From NCBI GenBank assembly GCA_013619005.1, contig JABXKY010000007.1, positions 1 through 8,695 on the forward strand: 8,695 nucleotides of DNA. The letters are read 5' to 3'. This DNA is from Candidatus Bathyarchaeota archaeon (lineage in GTDB: Archaea > Thermoproteota > Bathyarchaeia > TCS64). Of this stretch, positions 1-6,632 are shown piece by piece (position 1 is the first letter of the stretch; each line of letters opens with the position of its first letter). Made by a program: the position numbers and the translations under genes. A model generated the notes under the pieces. It made no database searches and was not told the origin of the DNA. It was given only the letters and a program-made list of their open reading frames with translations.

Positions 1-2
1 AC

Positions 3-479
3 CTAACACATCATATTGTCGAGTTTGATTTCCAGTTAGATAATTTTACTTTCGGCGCCGGGGGCAACCGACGGTTGATCACTTTATGGGCAATAAGCGA
101 TACCGAAGAGGTTGATGATACTCGATCATATACAATGCTGTACGCTGAACAAGTGACTTACAGGGAAGGAATTTATGAGTTAATTTTCCATCAAAAACGG
201 AACAACGAAAACATGTTCGTTGATGTAGGAGCTATTTACCAGTTGAACACTTCGTATCATTGTAGAATAATACGATATTGTGATTATGCAAAGTACCAAG
301 TTTATTCGAACTCGAGTAAAACTGAGCTACTTTATGATTCAGAAGAGTGGAATCTTGCACCTGATGAATACCAGTATCTTTACTTTGGCTATATGTATCC
401 ACCAAGTAAACCAAACGATCTCTATATCACAAGCTCTGGAAAAATGTCTAACATCAAAATATCTATTTTGAACAAATAA
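3..479 (+). CDS. C-terminal part of a beta-rich, lectin-like (LamG/ConA-fold-like) surface protein, 5' truncated
   Basis: The reading frame is open from the first bases to the TAA at 477-479, giving about 158 visible residues. A TTG at 75 could be a start, but the residues encoded before it (…HIVEFDFQLDNFTF…) have the same alternating hydrophobic beta-strand pattern as the rest, so the gene most likely begins outside the window. The strands, the many aromatic residues and the closing pattern (SSGKMSNIKISIL near the C-terminus) resemble the second half of a laminin-G/concanavalin-type jelly-roll domain. That would suggest binding of sugar or another surface ligand. This is a fold guess from pattern only; no catalytic motif is seen. 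At least three N-X-S/T sequons fit an extracellular location. The next gene starts 59 bp downstream on the same strand and shares the AT-rich composition, so the two may belong to one surface-protein locus. The reading frame is secure; the family is not. Confidence 0.6.
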   Translation, partial: LTHHIVEFDFQLDNFTFGAGGNRRLITLWAISDTEEVDDTRSYTMLYAEQVTYREGIYELIFHQKRNNENMFVDVGAIYQLNTSYHCRIIRYCDYAKYQVYSNSSKTELLYDSEEWNLAPDEYQYLYFGYMYPPSKPNDLYITSSGKMSNIKISILNK

Positions 480-489
480 CGTGCAGTAA

Positions 490-503
490 TACGCGTGCGC
501 ATA
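490..503. other. GC-rich alternating purine/pyrimidine tract just after a stop codon
   Basis: Fourteen bases (TACGCGTGCGCATA) alternate strictly pyrimidine-purine and contain the small palindromes ACGCGT and TGCGCA. The tract stands out in an otherwise AT-rich intergenic gap and begins 10 bp after the stop codon of the lectin-like gene. A similar tract sharing CGCGTGC follows the next gene. Possible roles are a 3'-end or termination element, or a Z-DNA-prone spot. Function is unproven. Confidence 0.35.
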
Positions 504-509
504 ACATTG

Positions 510-517
510 TTTAAATA
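510..517 (+). promoter_or_regulatory. TATA-like box upstream of the phosphodiesterase gene
   Basis: TTTAAATA followed by AAAA resembles an archaeal TATA box. It lies 22-29 bp before the GTG at 539, so transcription from it would start almost at the start codon and give a leaderless message. A GAGG at 525-528 at ribosome-binding distance argues instead for a leadered message made further upstream. The two readings conflict, so confidence is low. Confidence 0.35.
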
Positions 518-524
518 AAAAATT

Positions 525-528
525 GAGG
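525..528 (+). promoter_or_regulatory. Possible Shine-Dalgarno (GAGG) for the phosphodiesterase gene
   Basis: GAGG ends 10 nt before GTG 539. It supports that GTG, which is the only usable start in frame: an in-frame TGA at 524-526 bounds the frame upstream. Confidence 0.4.
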
Positions 529-538
529 ATTATGTTCC

Positions 539-2050
539 GTGCATTCTAATCGAAATTATTTAATAGTGATAATTATTGGGGTAGCTATTATTTTGGCGTC
601 ATTTGATTTGGTAAATAGGTCTACAAATAATATTAGGCTAGATAACGGTGAAAATATACAGATACCTAAACAGGAATCTGAATCTAAAGAAGGATTAAAA
701 GACTCAGATATACAACTCACAAACAGTTCAGACATATCAATACAAACATTTACAGATGTTAACGCAAGCAATCATGATATCATCTGGATATTAAAATCAT
801 CAACAAAGACAAATGACACACACATACCTGATGATCAAAACGTTGAAGAAAACGAAATAATCGACCCGGTATTCCACTATCAATCCAATAGGAACCTTAC
901 AAGTAGCAACAAAACTAATGTAATTTTGATATCTATAGACGGATTTAGTAGAGAACGGTTTCACGAATATAGGTATAATATGACCACAATCACCAATCTT
1001 ATCGATCAAGACTGGGTACTATTCAATGTCACAAACTATGCAGATATCACTCAGACTAGAAACGGACATGCAACCATGCTCTCAGGATACCTTGGCGCTG
1101 ATACTGGATTATATGGTAATCACTTCGTCTACAGTTCTCTACCAGTAGGAAAAACAATTCTTGAAAAGGCGGAGACAAAATTTGGCTCAGACAACGTTAC
1201 TACGGGATTTATTGCCGGTAAATATAAGATGATATATCCAGCTTTCAACGAGACAGCGTTACTGTTACTGGATTATGTGAATATCCAAGAACAGCCTCCT
1301 GAAGATACTGGAGATCTGTGCATATCTTTCCTCGAAAACTACGGGGATTCCCATTTTGTTTCTTTTATCCATTTCAGAGATCCTGATAAAACAGGGCACT
1401 CTTACGGAGATCGTAGCGCTGAATGGCAGAGCAGTTTAATCAATGTAGATGAACAACTTGACAGAATTATCAAAAAAATGTACGATATGGGAATACAGAA
1501 TAGAACAAATGTCTACATCACAACGGATCATGGGTTTCCAAGCATACGCGGAGCTGGACACAGACACGAACCATATATTTGGTTACTGACAAACGACCAT
1601 GACACAATAATCAACCGAGATTACTCTCATATTGGTCTTCATGATATAGCTCCAACAATATGTTATGTCCTAGATTTACCATATAATTATTCCAGTATAC
1701 AAGCGGGTCATCCTATACAACTAGAATATCCACAAGAAAAGAGTGAATTCAGGAAAAAATACCTAATTGAAAACACGCTTCCACCTTCTATTGACATTTT
1801 ACAAAATATTAAAACACTTTCCAGCATAAAACTACAGGCTCGTTTTTCAAACGATGTAAATCAATTATTTATGCTTTACAATCATAGCAATTTCGTGGAC
1901 TCGATAATATCAAAAGTAAGTATTCCTTTGAACACAACCAAGATAACTCTTGAGATCGATTTAGATATCATAAGCGCATTTGATGAACTCTTTCTATTAG
2001 CATATGATTTTTCTGAAAATTATTCAATTATCAAAATAAACACAGAATAG
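539..2050 (+). CDS. Membrane-anchored phosphodiesterase / nucleotide pyrophosphatase-like protein (alkaline phosphatase superfamily)
   Basis: The 503-residue protein starts at GTG. Residues 7-24 form one hydrophobic segment, a signal anchor or uncleaved signal peptide, with no twin arginine. A low-complexity spacer runs to about 125. The catalytic domain follows, with the metal-site pattern of type I phosphodiesterase/NPP enzymes: ISIDG (D134); T173 in TRNGHATMLSG, which aligns with the NPP nucleophile motif TFPNHYTLVTG; DPDKTGH (D283, H287); and TDHG (D330, H331). The last metal histidine is probably one of H341, H343, H364 or H367 (HRHE or SHIGLHDIAPT). A beta-rich tail of about 100 residues completes the protein. 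Such enzymes hydrolyse phosphodiester or pyrophosphate bonds using two zinc ions; the substrate here cannot be told. Fifteen N-X-S/T sequons suggest a glycosylated outward-facing enzyme. Composition is AT-rich with frequent AGA and ATA codons, unlike the exporter genes. It is convergent with the exporter operon. Superfamily is confident, exact family less so. Confidence 0.85.
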   Translation: MHSNRNYLIVIIIGVAIILASFDLVNRSTNNIRLDNGENIQIPKQESESKEGLKDSDIQLTNSSDISIQTFTDVNASNHDIIWILKSSTKTNDTHIPDDQNVEENEIIDPVFHYQSNRNLTSSNKTNVILISIDGFSRERFHEYRYNMTTITNLIDQDWVLFNVTNYADITQTRNGHATMLSGYLGADTGLYGNHFVYSSLPVGKTILEKAETKFGSDNVTTGFIAGKYKMIYPAFNETALLLLDYVNIQEQPPEDTGDLCISFLENYGDSHFVSFIHFRDPDKTGHSYGDRSAEWQSSLINVDEQLDRIIKKMYDMGIQNRTNVYITTDHGFPSIRGAGHRHEPYIWLLTNDHDTIINRDYSHIGLHDIAPTICYVLDLPYNYSSIQAGHPIQLEYPQEKSEFRKKYLIENTLPPSIDILQNIKTLSSIKLQARFSNDVNQLFMLYNHSNFVDSIISKVSIPLNTTKITLEIDLDIISAFDELFLLAYDFSENYSIIKINTE

Positions 2051-2164
2051 AACCATACACACGCGCGTGCTTACTAGTAAATCTGTGTTAATATCCCATC
2101 CCCAGCACCTTTTCAAAAATATATTCAGTAACATGAAGTAAGGAAATAATTATGAATGAGAGTG
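2051..2164. other. Convergent intergenic region with two adjacent palindromes and weak T-tracts
   Basis: This gap separates the ends of the phosphodiesterase (+) and exporter half B (-). CACGCGCGTG (2060-2069) and TTACTAGTAA (2071-2080) are perfect 10-bp palindromes one base apart. The first lies inside a 17-bp alternating purine/pyrimidine run (2054-2070). For minus-strand transcripts a five-T tract (2119-2115) lies about 46 nt past the exporter stop. For plus-strand transcripts there is only TTTT at 2110-2113. Archaeal termination usually uses T-rich tracts, so these are weak candidates. The G+C shift of the window occurs across this gap. Confidence 0.35.
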
Positions 2165-4342
2165 TTAGGCTCTCGATGGTTTTCGTGCTTGCGCCTCAGA
2201 GAGATAGTATTTGCCGTCGTGCTCGATGAAGGCACTTGACTGGCCCAACCGCTTCTGCATCATCTCAAAGTTGGGCGGGAGTCCCAGTTCCTTCGAGGTC
2301 ATGGCGGTCTCAGGTGATACTGCCCCTTTCTCCTTGAAGGTCTCAGTTAACTCCTTCACCCACTCCTTCATCATATCGGGCGAGCCTCCCATTCCACCAC
2401 CCATACCGGGCATTCCCCCTCTTCCCCTCATCATTCCCATCGCTGGTTTGATTGGCTCCACTTTTTCAACGGGTTTGATGTACTCAAACTCCACGTCCTT
2501 GGTTCCCTTGAACTGGCTCATGTAGAGGTTGAAGTAGAATCCTTTCTGTTCCAGAAGTTTCTCGTGGGTGCCCCTTTCGATGATCTCGCCGTCATTGATG
2601 ACGAGGACCTTGTCCGCGTTCCTGATGGTGCTCAGCCTGTGGGCGATGACAAAGGCTGTCCTTCCCTCCAGGAGGTTCAGCAGTGCCTCCTGTATGTGCA
2701 CCTCTGTTCTGGTGTCTACGCTGCTTGTTGCCTCGTCCAGGATAAGGATGGCAGGATCTGCCACTATCGCCCTAGCGATGCTCAGCAGCTGCGTCTGTCC
2801 TTGGCTCAGGTTCGTCGCCCTCTCGCTCAGGTTTGTCTCATAGCCCTGTGGCAGCCTCCTGATGAACCCGTCTGCGTTGGCCAGCTTGGCTGCTGCGATG
2901 CAGTCAGCGTCATTCGCCTCAAGGTTCCCGTACTTGATGTTATCCATCACGGTCCCACTGAACAGGAAGACATCTTGCAGTACGATTCCAAGTTGACGCC
3001 TGAGGTCATCTTTCTTGATCTGCTTGAGGTCCATGCCGTCTATACTGATGCTGCCTTTCTGGATATCATAGAACCTGGTGAGTACGTTGACAATAGTTGT
3101 CTTACCCGCCCCAGTTGGCCCTACCAGTGCTATTGTCTGGCCTGGCTCTGCCTCCAGTGAGATGTTCTTGAGCACGGGCACGTTCTCGACGTACCCGAAG
3201 TCAACATCCTCGAAGACTACCTTGCCCTCCAAGTCATGGACGCTTATCGCGTTCTCGGCGTCGGTGATCTCTGGCTGGGTGTCCATTACCTCAAATATCC
3301 TTTCCGCTCCTGCTAACGCGCCCTGGATACTGTTGTAGACGTTGGCAAAGTGCCTCAGCGGGTCGGCGAAACGCCTGCTGTAGGTGATGAAGGTGGCTAT
3401 CACACCGATGGTGACCGTTCCCTTGATGGCCATGTAGCTGCCCACGCCTGCCACTATGGCGATGTTGGCGTTGCTCAGTATCCCCATTAGTGGTGGGATG
3501 AGCATGGCATAGGTCATGGCCTTTATCCCCAAGTCCCTGGTCTCGATGTTCACCTTACTGAACTTTTGGTTAACCGTGTCCTGCTGGTCGAAGGCGATGA
3601 TGACCCTCTGGCCTGAGAGCGTCTCTTGCATCGTGCTGTTGAGCAGTCCCATGTTTTTCTGCAAGTCCCTGAAACTGTTCCTTGTTTTTCCTCCAACAAA
3701 AGCGGTTAACGCTATCATTATCGGGAATATAATGAGGCTGGCTAGCGCGAGCCAGATGTTCAGGCTGAACATCATCACGAGTATCCCGACAAGGGTTATG
3801 CTATTGGTGATGAGCTGGGTGACGTTTTGTGCCAGCGCCCCAGCGATTGTGTCCACATCGTTGGTCAGCCTGCTCATGAGGTCGCCTGCGGGTTTCTTGT
3901 CGAAGAAGCTGAGGCTCAAAGTTTCCATGTGCTCGAAGAGTTCTTTCCTCAACTTTCTGAGGCTCCTCTGGCTGATGGTTGCCATGGCTAAGCCGGCGCC
4001 CATTGATGCCAGTGATCCTACTAGGTAGGTTCCGGCGAGTATCGTAATTATTCTGACTAGCCCTGCCCTGTCCCCTGTAAGGATGAACTGGTCGATGGCT
4101 ACTCCCTGGAGGTAGGGTCCTGCTAGGTTCAGCAGTGTTCCGCCGACTGTGAGAGCTACAACTACGATTAAGAGTAGTGAATACTCGCCTAGGTAGTTGA
4201 GCAGCCTCCTCAGGGTGCCCCTCACGTCCTTGGCTTTCTCGATGCTGCCCATGCCACCGTGGCCTCCTCTTCCCATTCTTCGGGGTGGCGCTTTTTCTTT
4301 CGTGTCCTGACCATTTCTACCAGAGTTTCCGTGACCGCTCAT
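2165..4342 (-). CDS. ABC exporter half-transporter B (canonical ATPase subunit) with unusual N- and C-terminal extensions
   Basis: This 725-residue fused permease-ATPase is the second half of a type IV (MdlB/LmrD-like) heterodimeric exporter in the membrane. Residues 1-33 are a Gly/His/Arg-rich tail. Six membrane helices span about 55-325. The nucleotide-binding domain follows: Walker A GPTGAGKT 408-415, Q-loop Q456, signature LSQGQ 512-516, Walker B ILILDE with catalytic E537, D-loop SSVD 540-543 and switch H568. The catalytic residues are intact, but the signature has Q for the first G. This matches the known asymmetry in which this signature completes the degenerate site of the partner. 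Past residue ~612 come about 110 extra residues: a Met/Gly linker (about 634-653), then a helical, possibly winged-helix segment ending near DGKYYLSE. The usual length is about 580-620. The ATG overlaps the stop of half A by 4 bp and has a strong ribosome site. Substrate is unknown; drugs, lipids or peptides are typical. Confidence 0.93.
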   Translation of the reverse strand: MSGHGNSGRNGQDTKEKAPPRRMGRGGHGGMGSIEKAKDVRGTLRRLLNYLGEYSLLLIVVVALTVGGTLLNLAGPYLQGVAIDQFILTGDRAGLVRIITILAGTYLVGSLASMGAGLAMATISQRSLRKLRKELFEHMETLSLSFFDKKPAGDLMSRLTNDVDTIAGALAQNVTQLITNSITLVGILVMMFSLNIWLALASLIIFPIMIALTAFVGGKTRNSFRDLQKNMGLLNSTMQETLSGQRVIIAFDQQDTVNQKFSKVNIETRDLGIKAMTYAMLIPPLMGILSNANIAIVAGVGSYMAIKGTVTIGVIATFITYSRRFADPLRHFANVYNSIQGALAGAERIFEVMDTQPEITDAENAISVHDLEGKVVFEDVDFGYVENVPVLKNISLEAEPGQTIALVGPTGAGKTTIVNVLTRFYDIQKGSISIDGMDLKQIKKDDLRRQLGIVLQDVFLFSGTVMDNIKYGNLEANDADCIAAAKLANADGFIRRLPQGYETNLSERATNLSQGQTQLLSIARAIVADPAILILDEATSSVDTRTEVHIQEALLNLLEGRTAFVIAHRLSTIRNADKVLVINDGEIIERGTHEKLLEQKGFYFNLYMSQFKGTKDVEFEYIKPVEKVEPIKPAMGMMRGRGGMPGMGGGMGGSPDMMKEWVKELTETFKEKGAVSPETAMTSKELGLPPNFEMMQKRLGQSSAFIEHDGKYYLSEAQARKPSRA

Positions 4343-6081
4343 TGAGTGGCACCTCCCTCGCCTAGTTGGCTGTCATATATTTCCTTGTAGATGGGGCTGG
4401 TGTCCATGAGCTGGGCATGGTTGCCCTCCGCGACGATCTTTCCCTCGTCGAGGACTAGTATCTTGTCCGCGTTGAGAACGGTGCTGATACGCTGGGCGAT
4501 GATGAAGCTGGTGGTATCCGCCATCAGTTCCTCAAGCGCTTCCTCTATCTTTGTCTCTGTCTCGACGTCGACGGCGCTTGTGCTGTCGTCGAGTATCAGT
4601 ATCTTTGGTTTTACCAGCAAAGCTCTGGCGATGGCTACCCTCTGCTTCTGGCCACCGCTGAGGTTTACCCCTCGCTGTCCAACCATGGTGTCGTAGCCCT
4701 CTGGGAATCCAGTTATGAACTCGTGGGCTTGCGCCGCCTTGGAGGCTGTTAATACTTCCTCCTCGGTCGCGTCTGGTCTACCATATTTTATGTTGTCTCG
4801 GATTGTCCCGCTGAACAAGACTACGTCCTGTAGGCTGATGCCGATCCTTGACATCAGACTATGGGTCGAGATATCTTTCACATCCTCGCCGTCAATTGTG
4901 ACCTTCCCTTTGTTTGCGTCATAGAACCGGGGGATCAGGTTGACGAGACTGGATTTTCCCGACCCAGTTGAGCCAAGAATGGCTACGTTCTCGCCTGGCT
5001 CAGCGATGAAGCTGATGTTGGTGAGGACAGGGTCTCCACCGTCATCCCTATAACTGAAAGTTACGTCATCGAATACGACTCTTCCCTCAATCTCTACCAG
5101 TTCGACTGGTTTTTCCGCTTCCTGTACCTCGGGAACCGTGTCAAGTACCTCCATGATTCTCTTGGCGGATGCTGACGCTGCTGATATTTGTCCTCCCATC
5201 ATCCCCATCATCATCACGGGGAACATGATGCCAAACATGTAGTTGATGAAGGCCATGATCTGGCCTACGCTGGTTACTCCGGCGAATACCTGCAGTCCAC
5301 CGAAGTAGATAATCGCCACTGTTCCCAAGTTCATCAAAGCCATGATGATTGGGAAGAATATGCTCATCAGCTGGGTGAACTTTAATTGTGTCTCGAATAG
5401 CTGAGTGTTTGCGTCCCCGAAACGCTCGTTTTCATACTCTCTTCTAACGAAAGCCTTTACGACCCTTATCCCTGACAGGTTCTCCTGCATTACCTGGTTC
5501 AGGTTCTCCAGCCTTTCCTGTACCTTTGTGAAGAAGGGCTGCATGGTTCTGACGAATACCGTTACCAGAATCAGCGTGAGGGGTAGCAGGGCTATCATCA
5601 CGTTTGCTAGCTGTGGGTTGGTGGCGTACATTAATGTGATACTGCCAACGAACATGAGGGGAGCCCTTGTAAACATCCTGAGCCCCATGATTATCATCAT
5701 CTGGAGCTGGTTGATGTCACTGGTCATCCTTGTTAGAAGCTGGCCGACGTTGAAGTCATCCATGTTCCCATAACTGAAGGTCTGCACCTTCTTGAAAACC
5801 GCGTTACGCAGGTCGGCCTCATAGTTTTTTCCCGCCCTAACGGATGCGATTGTGTTTCCTACCATGAAGAGGGCGCTCAGTAGGCTTGCCCCGATCATGA
5901 GTATGCTGGTGGTGAATACCTTGGCCATGTCCTGATTTGCGACGCCGTCGTCGATCAGTACCTGGACAAGCCTAGGTATGCTGAGGTCCGCCGCCACTAC
6001 CAGTCCTAGCAAGACTATGGCCGCGATAATGTCTTTTTTGTATGGTTTTGCGTACCCAAGTACGCGTCTAAGGTCACTCAT
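4339..6081 (-). CDS. ABC exporter half-transporter A (degenerate ATPase subunit of a heterodimer)
   Basis: This 580-residue fused permease-ATPase is of normal family length and is the first half of the exporter. It has six membrane helices in about residues 15-297; helix 6 is Met-rich (seven Met in 282-295). The ATPase domain has Walker A GSTGSGKS 370-377, Q418, canonical signature LSGGQ 474-478, Walker B ILILDD with D499 in place of the catalytic Glu, D-loop SAVD 502-505, and Q530 in place of the switch His (IAQRIST). The same replacements are known in the degenerate subunits of heterodimeric exporters such as TM287/288 and BmrC/BmrD. This half should therefore bind ATP at a poorly hydrolysing site while donating its good signature to half B. 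It overlaps the regulator gene by 8 bp upstream and half B by 4 bp (ATGA) downstream, so translation is probably coupled. Ribosome signal at its own start is weak (GGA about 10 nt upstream). Substrate unknown. Confidence 0.94.
   Translation of the reverse strand: MSDLRRVLGYAKPYKKDIIAAIVLLGLVVAADLSIPRLVQVLIDDGVANQDMAKVFTTSILMIGASLLSALFMVGNTIASVRAGKNYEADLRNAVFKKVQTFSYGNMDDFNVGQLLTRMTSDINQLQMMIIMGLRMFTRAPLMFVGSITLMYATNPQLANVMIALLPLTLILVTVFVRTMQPFFTKVQERLENLNQVMQENLSGIRVVKAFVRREYENERFGDANTQLFETQLKFTQLMSIFFPIIMALMNLGTVAIIYFGGLQVFAGVTSVGQIMAFINYMFGIMFPVMMMGMMGGQISAASASAKRIMEVLDTVPEVQEAEKPVELVEIEGRVVFDDVTFSYRDDGGDPVLTNISFIAEPGENVAILGSTGSGKSSLVNLIPRFYDANKGKVTIDGEDVKDISTHSLMSRIGISLQDVVLFSGTIRDNIKYGRPDATEEEVLTASKAAQAHEFITGFPEGYDTMVGQRGVNLSGGQKQRVAIARALLVKPKILILDDSTSAVDVETETKIEEALEELMADTTSFIIAQRISTVLNADKILVLDEGKIVAEGNHAQLMDTSPIYKEIYDSQLGEGGATQ
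4350..4356 (-). promoter_or_regulatory. Strong Shine-Dalgarno (GGAGGTG) for exporter half B
   Basis: Read on the minus strand, GGAGGTG ends 7 nt before the ATG at 4342 and lies inside the last codons of half A. It fixes the start of half B, keeps the Gly/His-rich N-terminus within the protein, and shows that the organism uses Shine-Dalgarno initiation inside operons. Confidence 0.8.
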
Positions 6082-6577
6082 TTTGTATATTTCCTATCTT
6101 GTTTAACTCCGCTTTTGTGTTATCCAGAATCTCTTTGAATCGCGTCAATTCGCTTTCATCTATCGAGTTCCACGTTGAATCCAGTGCATCGATCACGCCC
6201 CCGAAGCTGTCATAGACATCCTCGGGCATGTTCTTCAGGAGCCTCCAGTACATCTTGCGGATGTTCCTGTTCCTCTTCCTGAACTCCTCCTCGTGGTTAC
6301 TGTGGGCCCCTATCTCCTCCTTTCCCTTTGTTGATAGCTTGAATCTTTTCAGACCTGCCTCACCGTCATCGTGGGGCTCGATCAAATCCTTCTCCTGGAG
6401 ATTGCTCAAAAGAGGGTACATACTACCTGGGCTTGGTCTCCAACCCGTGTACTCCTCCATACTTTCCATTATCTCGCTGCCTGACATGGGTTCTCTTTGA
6501 ATGAGCTTGAGTGAAATATACTGTAGAAGCCCCTTGGGCATTCCTATTCTTCTACGGGGCTTGTGGTGTCTATGCAC
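6074..6577 (-). CDS. PadR-family winged-helix transcriptional regulator
   Basis: The 167-residue protein begins with a basic, His-rich tail, followed by a PadR-type winged helix. Helix 1 is about 14-27. The helix containing MSGSEIMESMEEYTG spans about 31-45, the recognition helix with RPSPGSMYPLLSNLQ about 47-61, and the wing with KRFKLSTKGKEEI about 77-89. A charged helical C-terminal region (about 95-165) fits the PadR dimerisation part. PadR regulators are usually repressors that sense a small hydrophobic ligand and often control adjacent exporters, as LmrR does for LmrCD in Lactococcus. Here it is first in an operon with both exporter halves, overlapping half A by 8 bp. The start is GTG, with GGGGG 7 nt upstream; an in-frame TGA lies just before it. 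An internal ATG (codon 13, at 6541) would remove the basic tail and is a possible alternative. It probably binds the repeats at 6587-6630 and regulates its own operon. Confidence 0.9.
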   Translation of the reverse strand: MHRHHKPRRRIGMPKGLLQYISLKLIQREPMSGSEIMESMEEYTGWRPSPGSMYPLLSNLQEKDLIEPHDDGEAGLKRFKLSTKGKEEIGAHSNHEEEFRKRNRNIRKMYWRLLKNMPEDVYDSFGGVIDALDSTWNSIDESELTRFKEILDNTKAELNKIGNIQNE

Positions 6578-6586
6578 ACAACAACC

Positions 6587-6630
6587 CCCATATCAAATTC
6601 GATATCATTGTCGATATCTAGTCCGATACC
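6587..6630. repeat. Four 8-bp motifs at an exact 12-bp period; candidate operator array
   Basis: The copies start at 6587 (CCCATATC), 6599 (TCGATATC), 6611 (TCGATATC) and 6623 (CCGATACC), with consensus YCGATAYC. Two copies are identical and the outer two differ at one or two positions. The core GATATC is itself a palindrome. They fill the gap between the PadR-gene start and the TATA box at 6633-6640. This is where a repressor would block the minus-strand promoter and start site. Helically phased binding of PadR dimers is the simplest inference. Confidence 0.65.
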
Positions 6631-6632
6631 TG

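Noticed and set aside
532..549. ATG upstream of the phosphodiesterase start as an alternative start
   Set aside because: It is in a different frame and reaches TAA after five codons; it is also only 3 nt from the GAGG.
2384..2443. Short near-repeats in DNA (cat/ccc-rich) suggesting a microsatellite
   Set aside because: Explained by the Met/Gly-rich protein linker of exporter half B; the units are not regular enough for a true tandem repeat.
2564..3160. Long 198-codon plus-strand reading frame opposite exporter half B
   Set aside because: It is antisense to the ATPase domain of a clear gene, reads as a Cys-, Val- and Leu-rich shadow with no domain, and has no start signals.
5188..5385. His-rich small plus-strand reading frame (HHPHHHH-like)
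   Set aside because: The His run is simply the complement of the Met/Gly codons of helix 6 in exporter half A; it is a shadow.
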